Position numbers and translations under genes: made by a program. DNA of 64,000 nt from Codonopsis lanceolata (Eukaryota > Streptophyta > Magnoliopsida > Asterales > Campanulaceae), in the NCBI GenBank assembly GCA_013146195.2, contig CM028377.1, positions 100,214,435 through 100,278,434 on the forward strand, given 5' to 3'. Below the pieces are notes generated by a model. The model was not told where the DNA came from and did no database searches. It saw only the letters and a program-made list of their open reading frames with translations. This document shows, in pieces, positions 55,513 through 64,000 of this stretch (position 1 is its first letter; each line of letters opens with the position of its first letter).

Positions 55513-56723
55513 TCAAAATAGAGGAACATATGAGAGGATTGATGGGGTAGGACAAATATCAAAAGGAGATAGCGGTCCACCTAACGAAAGAGGACGGAAC
55601 TTGGGCCTCGACTCATGGTGAGTCGGGCGGAAATAACGAACGAGGACGAAACTCTGGATCGTGCCAGAGGGAATCCATACGTATTGGACATTTCGCCCCA
55701 CGTTGTTGGCCCAACCGAAAATCCGGTTTGGCTCAAGACGCATTTGTGCCAACTCCGCCGACTCATCATGTCATTTCGAGGACAGCTTCCTCCAATCTGT
55801 TGGAGATCTCACGAGCTGGTCCTCCTTCCTCCTCTTCTTCTGTTCCTCCTCTTGAGAACCCTCACTCTACTGCTGGTGATGTTCAAACAAATGGCTCGTA
55901 ATGACCTGACCAAATTCTTCACCTCTCCGTTGTTCAAGCATTCTCACGCCGCCTCTACACAAATCCGAATCAAATGCGGAACGCGAACCCCGCATTCGCC
56001 CTACCTCTAATAAGGGTCTTGATTTGGCCGTTGATCAAACGCCAACATCAATGGACCCACCACCATAATGGTGTAGGTCAAGACAGCCCCTCTCCCAATT
56101 CACCGTGTTTGGTGACTCGAGGGCACGAGACGTCCCAAGAACAAATTTATACACCTGCTTGTCAGTGTCTTGGAGAAAGACTCTCTCACGGCGTGGTCCA
56201 AATGGTGGGTTATCTGCTATAGGACCACTCCACACCAGGAGAGCGATGGCAAAGATTGACTACCTCGACAGGATACGGGTTGGTGTGTATATAGTTATCG
56301 GCACCAACCGCAAAGTCGAGGTGCCGAAATATGTGTTAATGCTTTGGGTCGAAAATCAACTACAAGTTCTCTAACATAAACAAGTGTCTAAGCACACCAC
56401 CATCCATGCCAATGTTGCCATTAGCATAGAATTCTTTCTGACAATGGGACTACGCATCCCTCAAGTGAGAATCTAACAAAGCCCCCACCTACGAGCCATC
56501 GATTGGGACTGATACCAAAGTCTTCAAACTTGAATCCCCTTTCGGCACCAAGGACTTGAGAGCTTATTAGTGTACCTTTCTCGATGCCTCGTAGGACATA
56601 ATCGAGTGATGTCAAAATTATGCTCTTCCTCCCGAGCGGCCGGAGGATGAAGCTAATTTCTACGCCTACTTTAACATTTTGTTTGATTTTATAAAAAATT
56701 TTAAAAACTAAAAAGTTTAACAA
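55513..56723 (-). pseudogene. Athila late ORF, decayed copy on -
   Basis: Minus-strand frames match the + copy at 3095-4184 in order: RGIEKGTLISSQVLGAERGF and KFEDFG (compare SERYAAKLSKSLIPERGF and KAAKFG) near 56600-56500, degraded middle sequence, and MAQMRLEPNRIFGWANNVGR followed by SFVLVRYFRPTHHESRPKF at 55752-55600. Several frameshifts are needed. The domain is the 'putative plant transposon protein' type; its role is unknown. Confidence 0.7.
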
Positions 56724-57559
56724 TTAAAATTGTTTTAAAATTTTAAAATTAAAATTTATTCTAAGCATGCAAAATTTTATCTACGTTAAAAACTATCTAG
56801 CACCCTAGCATGCAAATATTTTACGTATGAAATTAAAAAGGGTGTTGTGTTACTTGATTGCAAATGAATAGAGTGAGTGCACTGAGGGAGCTTGATCTTC
56901 GCCGGCAACAATGGAGTTTCTTCTTCTTCTTAGTCTTCACTCAAGTGGAGTGCAAATGGAAGGATGGATGAGGAGAAGAGTTTTGAAGAGGGAGGAGAGA
57001 TCTTGGAGTATGTGCCGAATTGAAGACGATCTCGCCGAATTTGGAAGAGGTCGAGCGCCGCCAGCCTTGAAGGAGAAGATTTCTGGTGATTTTCAAGAAA
57101 ACCGGCAGCCCTTTTAAATACAGTGGACTCAAGTGTCGCAGTGTCCGCCACACCTTGCAAGGTGGTCAATAAAGCGGCTGAGATTCCCCGCCGATTCCCC
57201 ATGATCGACAGCATGACGCATCTAAATTCAGATATCGGGACCTCATGTCGCAGTTCCCACACCTTGCCCCGCAAGGTGGACAGTAGTCTTCCTTCTTGTT
57301 TTCCTTTCAATACTTTTCAAATAGCTTGCGCTTAGCCCTTCCGTTAACTTCCGTTATGTCTTGATATTTCTTGTATATAAAAACTAAACAAAAATTCTAA
57401 ACTAAAAATTATTAGTAACATATAAATACAACACTAAGATGTTTTTCTCCCCCAAACTTGAATTTTGACATATTTAATTTAAAATTAAATGTCCAAAATT
57501 AAATTTAACGAGAAAAGCATATTTAAACTAACTATAAAAACTAAATAACATTCAACATA
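56724..57559 (-). other. Athila spacer between pol and late ORF, minus-strand copy
   Basis: AT-rich start, then a purine-rich transcribed-looking stretch with ACCTTGCAAGGTGG (about 57151) and CTTGCCCCGCAAGGTGG (about 57262) blocks. It mirrors 2145-3094. No gene is supported. Confidence 0.55.
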
Positions 57560-60120
57560 GTGGGTTGCCTCCCACTTAGCCTTTGTTTAACGCCTTTGGC
57601 TCGACCAAACCGCAAGCCTAATCTCGTGGTGGTTCATTGTCACCAAACGGATTAACTCAATTGTTCGCTCAACCGACATCGCTCAAAATATGGCTTGAGC
57701 TCTGTCCATTCACTTTAAACACTTCATTATTTTGGGGTTTTCAATATCAATGTTCCCACGAGGATAAATTGCACAATTCTAAAGGACCATTCCATTTAGA
57801 TTTTAACTTTCCTGGGAATAACCTTAACCTAGAGTTAAAAAGTAATACTTTCATACCTGGATGAAGCATTTTGTTGGCTAATCCCATGTCATGATACTTT
57901 TGGTCTTTCTTTATATGTCTTCGCATTCTCATACGAATTTAGCCTATGCTCTTCTAACTCATTTAATCGAACAATCTTTTCTCCTGGCCAATGTTAAATC
58001 TAAATTTAATTTTTAATTACCCAATAGGCTTTATGCTCAATTCAACCGGTAAATGGCAAGCTTTGCCATATACCATTCTATATGGACTCATTCCTATGGG
58101 TGTCTTAAAAGCGCTCGGTATGCCCATAAAGCATCCTTGAGTTTAGATTCCCAATCTTTACGATTAGGCCTAATGCCTTTTCTAACACGCTTATATTTGC
58201 CTATTGCTTACTTACTACTTGTCCGATGTTTGTGGATGATAAGGTGTAGCTAACTTGTGAGTTACACCATGCTTTCTAAGAACATTATTTAACAACTTAT
58301 TGGTAAAATGAGTTCCCCGGTCACTTATTATGGCCTTGGACTCCATATCTAGCAAATAAATCCTCTACAAACTTGACTACGTTTTTCCATCATTAGTCTT
58401 GGTTGCTACCGCTTCTATCCATTTAGAGACATAATCAACTCGCTACTAGAATATATCACAATTATTTGACACAGGAAAGGGACCCATAAAATCAATACCC
58501 CAAACATAAAAATTTCAACTACTAAATTAACATGTAAGGGCATCTCGCTTCTCTTTCCTATACCACTGCTCTTTGACATTTGTCACATGTTCTATAAACA
58601 GCTTCACAATCTCTAAAAAAAGAGGCCAATACGCACTGATTGCAAAATTTTCGAGCAGCTTTTGTTACCATAAAATGACCTCCACAAGAATATCCATGGC
58701 AAAATTCCATGATACCTTGTTGGTCTTTTTTCTCGAATACATCTTCTTATTAAAGAATCGAACAAATTTTGTATAAATGAGGAGCTTCCCAAAAATAATT
58801 TTAGTTTCCGCCAAACTTCTCTTTCGTAATGATCAAAATCCGGATTAATGATATCGCACACATAGTAGTTGACAAAATCAAGATACCAAGGGTCGAATCT
58901 TTAATGGCCAAGAGTTGTTCATCAGAAAATTGTCATTTATGGGGAGGATCATCAAGAAATTGACGCTCAAGCAAGGGTGAAAATTTAACCTAGACAAATG
59001 GTCGGCTACAACATTCTCGCCCCTTTATCCTTGATAGTAATGTCAAATTCTTGTAACAATAACATCCATCTAATTAATCTTGGTTTAGCATCCTTCTTAC
59101 TTAACAGATATTTCAATGCGAATGATCGAAAAATTATCACCTTTGATCCTAGCGTATATGATCTAAATTTTTCTAAAGCATATACTACTGCTAAAAATCC
59201 TTTTCAAGAGTGGTATAATTCAATTGAGCATCATTTAGAGTTCTACTAGCATAATGGATCACATGAGGCTTTCTATCTACCCTTTGTCCTAACACGGCTC
59301 CAATCGCAAACTGATGCATCACACATGATTTCAAAAGGAAGTGACCAATCGTGGCCTGATAAAATTGGGCAAGAGTTAACTTTTCTTTTAATAAATTAAA
59401 AGCTTCTAAACATTCTTTATCAAAATAAATTCTGTATCTTTTGCTAGCAAATTACATAGAGGTTTACGATTTTGGAAAATCTTTTATAAATCTTCGATAA
59501 ACCAAAGATGGCCAAGAAAACTTCGAACTCCCTTTAACCTGGGAGGGGTAGTTGTGAAATAACTTCGATTTTAGCTTTGTCAACTTCAATGCCTTTATTT
59601 GAAACAACATGCCCTAAGACAATTCCATGTTTTACCATGAAGTGACTTTTCTCCCAACTTAAAGTTAAATTAGTTTCAGCAAAGATCTTTTTAGGACGAT
59701 GTAAGGTTTTCTAAACAAGGATCAAAAGAATTTCCAAAACCGAAAAATCGTCCATGAAAACTTCTACGCATCTTTCAACTAAATCTGAAAATATAGATAT
59801 CATGCATCTTTGAAAAGTAGCCGGTGCATTACACAATCCAAAAGGCATTCTCCTAAAGGCAAAAGTACCAAAGGGACATGTAAAAGTTGTTTTCTTGGTC
59901 TCGTGCAACAGGATCCGATTATATCCGTAAAAACCATCAAGAAAGCAATAATATTCATGACCGGCTAGTCTTTCAAGAATTTGGTCAATAAATGGCAAAG
60001 GAAAGTGATCTTTCCTAGTTGCCGCATTTAATTTTCGCAAATCGCACATTCTATAACCAGCTATAGTCCTCGTAGGACTAATTCATCTTTCTCATTTTTA
60101 ACAACGTAATTCCCGACTTT
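57560..60120 (-). pseudogene. Athila pol: reverse transcriptase, RNase H, integrase, heavily decayed
   Basis: Minus-strand order: RT (CDLRKLNAATRKDHFPLPFI, DQILERLAGHEYYCFLDGF, FAFRRMPFGLCNAPATFQRC and catalytic EVFMDDFSV; 60049-59711, the longest open piece), RNase H fragments (about 59470-59000), a linker (YVCDIINPDFDHYE), the integrase zinc-finger region (IRRCIREKRPTRYHGILP, then CDKCQ-like sequence) and the integrase end ([49 protein letters not shown] in a frame at 57932-57747). The spacer motif RLSGRQPTM follows at about 57590-57560. Numerous stops and single-base shifts make it non-functional, in contrast to the open gag. Confidence 0.88.
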
Positions 60121-60960
60121 TTAGGAACTACTTGGACAGACTAACCCATTTACTATCTCGATATAGGGTAAATTATACCCGCATCTAAGAGCTTAAGAAC
60201 TTCTTTCCTAATGCCTTCTTCCATGTGTGGGTTAAGTCTTCTTGTCTTTTCTTGAAGGTTTACTACCTTCTTCTAAATGTATTTTATGCATGCACATAGA
60301 GGGACTAATTCCTTTTAAATCTAAAGACCATCCTAAAGCTCTCTATGTGTCCATAAAACTTTTAACAAACTCGCTTGTGTTTCCGTTTGCTTTCCGTCTG
60401 CTATAATAACAAAAAGTGTTACCTTCCCTAAAATGCATATTTTTAATGGGATGGTAATGGCTTTAATTTTTCGACTTTGGGAGAATTAATGGAAGCATAA
60501 ATTCAGAATTTTCTACTTTAATAGTTTCTTTTATTTTAGCCTCATTATTCTCTTCTTTCTTGCTTTTCTTCCTCAATATTTTCTATCTCAATTTCTTCAA
60601 AGAGAGATTTTGAATCTCTACTTCATCATCTTTGATTTCATAACTTTCTTCTACTACTTTTTCTCGACTCATCGAATTATTTTCTCGATTCTCATTTTAT
60701 TTCTTTACCTTCTTCATCTTTCTTTTTACTAGCTTCTAACTTTTTCTTCTCTAATCTTTCCTCTTCTTCTATTTCTCTTTCAATTTCCTCAATGTCAATT
60801 TTTATGGGAGGGATAGGCTATCATCATAGACAATAAATCTATCTCTCATAATCTTCTTCCTCTTCTTCAAAAGTTTGGCTGATAATTTTTCAATCTCATC
60901 TATTGAAAAACAAGCACTTATGTCACTAGGTCTATTCATAGCATCAAACACGAAATTTCA
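60121..60960 (-). other. Athila linker between protease and RT
   Basis: Charged, Lys/Glu-rich in translation (EIEREIEEEERLEKKKLE near 60780), with many breaks. It is part of the element's polyprotein. No separate gene. Confidence 0.5.
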
Positions 60961-61320
60961 ACAGTTTCACCTAGGAACATTGTGAGTTTACCATTTTTCA
61001 CATTAATCATTGTATTGGCGGTTGCCATAAATGGTGCTGCTAACAATATTGGGACTTCATTAGTGCATATCTTCCTTTCCATCTCTAGAACCACAAAGTC
61101 AGTATGATTAATTTATCAACCTGAACTAGGATATCTTCCACTATACCCAAAGGATATTTAACCGAACGATCGCCTAATTGCAATTGCATAGTAGTGGGTT
61201 TTAGTTCTCCTAAACCTAATTGTTTATAGACCGCGAAAGGCATCAAATTAATACTTGCTCCTAAATCTAGCATTGCTTTCATCTTTTTAGGCTTCCCAAG
61301 GAGACTTGGATATTAAAGCT
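60961..61320 (-). pseudogene. Athila aspartic protease
   Basis: The open frame 61282-61085 reads KAMLDLGASINLMPFAVYKQ, LGLGELKPTTMQLQLGDRSV and KYPLGIVEDILVQVDKL. D-L-G-A-S at the start is the protease active-site motif in the form usual for Athila elements, followed by the PLGIVEDILV strand. A shift after that spoils the FVVLEME-like continuation. It lies between gag and RT as expected. Confidence 0.85.
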
Positions 61321-62000
61321 ACTTGGGTCTTTCAACTTAGGTGGTAATTCGGTTGTAAAAAACAGGCCGCGTTTTCGAAAACAACAATCTTTTCATTGTT
61401 TTCAAACTTGTGTTTCTTAGAGTGAAGATCTTTGAAAAACTTTGCATAAGTTGGAATATTTTTAATAACATTAAGCAAAGGTAAATTAACATTTACTTTG
61501 GATAACATATTATAAATTTCCGAAAATTGTTTGTCCATTCGGTTTTCATAAGTCTTCTTGGAAGCGAATTGGAGGAACATAGGGTGGTGGAGCCACATAA
61601 GGGTTCCTCTTCTTCTTGATCCAACTCTTTTTTAACTTCAATTGTATTATCTTTATTTTGAATTTCTTTTTCTTTCTTGTTCCTTATTTGGAACATCTAC
61701 TTCTACTTCATCTTCTTTTTCTACCTCTTGATTACTTAAAGTCATTAATCTCTTTATTACTATCACTATCTTTTTCGATTTCTTTTTCTATTACTTTTCG
61801 GGATTTTCTATTGTAGCATGCATATTAGAAGAAGGATCAAGGATCACTTACCTCTTCACCTATCACCTTACCGCCAGCAAGACGGTGATTGACTTAGCTT
61901 GCTCGTTTGACTAGGAACTTCCCTTCTTCTCTTTTATCTTGCTCCTTCGAACTTTCAATGTGTTTCTTTAGATTTTCAATTTCTTCAAGCATGTACTTCA
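61321..62000 (-). other. Gag-protease linker, broken
   Basis: Minus-strand Lys/Glu-rich frames (61696-61332) with several shifts, including VAPPPYVPPIRFQ-like and LNVIKNIPTYAKFFKDL sequence typical of the linker ahead of the protease in Athila polyproteins. Confidence 0.6.
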
Positions 62001-63269
62001 TCAAAGCGCTTGACCTTTACTAGCTACTTCTTGCTTGGGAACTTCTTCAATTCTCAACCGATTTTGATTTGGCAAGCGTGGAGGTTGTGGTGGTTGAGGT
62101 TGGAATTGTTGAGGTTGCAAAGGCTTATTTCCTCCCCAAGAAAAGTTAGGATGATTCCTCCAACCAGGATTATATGTATTTGAATAGGGATCATTCCTTG
62201 GCCTTTGAGGGTACATATTCATAGCATTAGCCTGTTCAGAATACATAGCACTTGACGGACAAAAATTAGTAGCATGAGAATATAATCCACATAAGGCACA
62301 TGCTTCTTGAATTTGCCAATTTTCAAATTGAGCTTGTGTATTTGAATTATCTTGCAATTGATATAGGCTTCTATTTTTACCTCTAGCACTTTTCTGTGGG
62401 GAATTAATACTTAGCATCTCAAATAATTCTTCTAGTGCTTCTGGTGTCATTCTATTAATAGAACCACCAGCTGCACTATCAACCATAGTTTGTAAGCCTG
62501 GCGAAAGACCATGATAAAATTGAAGCACTAACACATGTTGAGCCAAATTATGATGAGGACACATAATAAGCAGATTTTTAAATCTATCCCATGACTCATG
62601 GAATGTTTCACATGGTTCATTTTGGAATGACATGATTTGTTTTCTATACTCCGTAAGAGATGCATGTTTGTAAAATTTGCTCATAAACAAATCATATAAT
62701 TGTGCCCAAGTATAAACACTATTTGGTGTTAGGTTCATAAACCATCTCTTTGCCAATTCTTTTAATGCACTGGGAAAATATTTCATTTTGATTTGATCTT
62801 CAGTCAACCCTCCTAAAGGAAAAGTACTCATCATGTATTCATATTCTCTTAAGAAACTGACAGGATCTTCATGGGGCATCCCATGAAAAGATGGTATGGC
62901 ATTAAAATAATGTCCTTTTAACTCAAAATTCCTAACAACATCTGGCAAGACTAGACATGATGTCACAACATTTAATGAAGGTCTACTAAAGTCATTAATA
63001 GTTCTTTGATTTACCACTACTTCCATATTTCTTCTTGCAGGCTCTTCTTGTCTTTGATTCCTATTGACTGGGTCAACTAGGTTTTCAGGATTACGATTAT
63101 TGTTATTTTCTTCCATTGTAGGATCAACCAGAGGATCCTCTTGATTCAATTGGTCTTGATTATCAGGCTCGAAAGCTAGATTTTCAAAAACTTCTTGATA
63201 TCTTCTAACAATATTTATATCTTGATTTAAGTCTACCAATTTAGGATTTAAAGATCTACGACCGTGCAT
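62001..63269 (-). CDS. Athila gag, open reading frame of 422 codons
   Basis: Starts MHGRRSLNPKLVDLNQDINI at 63269, about 150 bp inside the primer-binding site. The retrotransposon gag domain follows (HYFNAIPSFHGMPHEDPVSF, ALKELAKRWFMNLTPNSVYT, LYDLFMSKFYKHASLTEYRK, FHESWDRFKNLL, QFYHGLSPGLQTMVDSAAGG). Then comes a CCHC knuckle CALCGLYSHATNFC (about 62295-62255) and a Gln/Pro-rich tail ending at TAA 62001. The protein would form the particle and bind element RNA. It is the only element gene in the window with no visible break in its core domains, which suggests selection or recent mobilisation. The fusion to protease that is normal for this lineage is interrupted after 62001. Confidence 0.9.
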   Translation of the reverse strand: MHGRRSLNPKLVDLNQDINIVRRYQEVFENLAFEPDNQDQLNQEDPLVDPTMEENNNNRNPENLVDPVNRNQRQEEPARRNMEVVVNQRTINDFSRPSLNVVTSCLVLPDVVRNFELKGHYFNAIPSFHGMPHEDPVSFLREYEYMMSTFPLGGLTEDQIKMKYFPSALKELAKRWFMNLTPNSVYTWAQLYDLFMSKFYKHASLTEYRKQIMSFQNEPCETFHESWDRFKNLLIMCPHHNLAQHVLVLQFYHGLSPGLQTMVDSAAGGSINRMTPEALEELFEMLSINSPQKSARGKNRSLYQLQDNSNTQAQFENWQIQEACALCGLYSHATNFCPSSAMYSEQANAMNMYPQRPRNDPYSNTYNPGWRNHPNFSWGGNKPLQPQQFQPQPPQPPRLPNQNRLRIEEVPKQEVASKGQAL

Positions 63270-63422
63270 AAAAATAAATTAAAGCAATTTAAAAACAACT
63301 AACTATTAAAAATAAAATAAAATCTTTTTGTATTTTTATTTTTATGAAAACTGAAAATTAAACTAAAAACTAAATTAAATTAAAAACTACGCTACCAACA
63401 AACTAACTACGTGAACTAGCTT

Positions 63423-63441
63423 GTCCCCGGCAGCGGCGCCA
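63423..63441 (-). promoter_or_regulatory. Primer-binding site, tRNA-Asp type
   Basis: Minus-strand TGGCGCCGCTGCCGGGGAC is six bases after the LTR end. TGGCGCCGTTGCCGGGGA-like sites, complementary to the 3' end of tRNA-Asp, are usual for Athila elements. Confidence 0.88.
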
Positions 63442-63447
63442 AAAACT

Positions 63448-64000
63448 TGATCGATGTTTTAATTAATCTTTTTCCTTGCAAGTGAACAAGACTATTATAG
63501 AATAGTATTGGAAGCAAGGGTCGAACCCACAGAGACAAGTGATCACGAACAGTGCAATTATTGATAGCAAATTATTAACCTAAGAGGGGTTTTTATGTTT
63601 AATTCTACTCTAAACTACTAGTTATAGATGTTTAACTAATTAGACAGTAATAACAGATATGAAGATCTTATGGTGGGTGGAAATCTAGGATTCTGGGTTT
63701 CACTTATATCTCCTTTATGTTCAATTCATAATAATGTCATTCAATGTCTTGGGTTCTTTCACTAAAAATAGATATAGTCTGTTGAACAATTGGTTCGACC
63801 TCCATCCCCATAAAATTCATCCATTCCATATCCTAAGCACATGAACTGTCAATCTAGTCTGTCACCTAGATTTATGATCTATCTGTCACCTAGATCATGT
63901 AAGAACACGGTCCTAACTTATCACTCTCGTGCATCGATAGGTCCAATTTATTGTGTTGGTGAGCGATTAATACGACATATGCACTTGGTCATGCGGTTAT
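63448..64000 (-). mobile_element. 5' LTR of the minus-strand Athila element (partial)
   Basis: Begins with the LTR end motif TGATCGATG (+) and follows 52082-52635. The remainder, about 750 bp by comparison with the 3' LTR, lies beyond the window. It proves that the 52082-64000 element has both LTRs. Confidence 0.95.

Overview
This is a repeat-dominated stretch of a plant nuclear genome, most likely a eudicot. The evidence is the set of element families: Ty3/gypsy elements of the Athila, Tat/Ogre-like and Tekay/Del-like kinds, Ty1/copia elements of the SIRE/Maximus kind, plant L1-type LINEs with a terminal RNase H, Helitrons, a Stowaway-like MITE and a PIF/Harbinger-associated Myb-like ORF. 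There is also a DYW-class PPR gene, a family confined essentially to land plants. The species cannot be named from what is visible. A 100-base run of N (44466-44565) marks a scaffold gap.

Layout from left to right. 1-9690: the 3' part of a decayed Athila element on + (RNase H and integrase remnants, a late ORF, a long 3' non-coding region, and a 3' LTR at 6570-9690). That LTR is split by a Tat-like LTR at 7701-9526 flanked by the 5-bp duplication AATAG. 9691-11622: a fragment of another Tat-like LTR plus two adjacent tandem arrays. 11950-13085: a decayed Helitron Rep region on -. 13548-20084: the 3' half of a SIRE-type copia element on - (3' LTR, env-like ORF, reverse transcriptase/RNase H). 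A second copia element on + (LTR 20085-21313, gag, pol, 3' region to 39392) sits in that SIRE pol. It is itself broken by a solo Tekay-like LTR (23692-27005, duplication ACATC) and by an 8.6-kb LINE on - (30103-38681, 14-bp duplication), which carries a 5'-truncated LINE on + (about 35503-38335). Then come a Tat-like LTR on - (39393-41506) and the 3' LTR plus a decayed internal part of a third copia element on - (41538-44465), up to the gap.

44566-52081 is the only part with host-gene content. It holds the terminal exon of a small cupin gene, an 81-bp direct repeat flanking about 4.9 kb of nested DNA transposons (Stowaway-like MITE, PIF-type Myb fragment, an inverted-repeat element holding a Helitron 3' end and a minisatellite), a LINE tail, and the C-terminal 271 codons of a PPR-DYW RNA-editing-type protein on -.

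52082-64000: a structurally complete Athila element on - that has inserted into the PPR coding sequence. Its 3' LTR, late ORF, integrase, reverse transcriptase, protease, an open gag frame and the tRNA-Asp-type primer-binding site are visible, and its 5' LTR runs off the right edge. The rest of the PPR gene should lie beyond.

No operon-like or defence-type system is present. The notable signals are the PPR disruption, insertions that can be dated relative to each other by target-site duplications, the adjacent satellite-like arrays, and short palindromic motifs that recur inside LTRs, leaders and even coding sequence of these elements.
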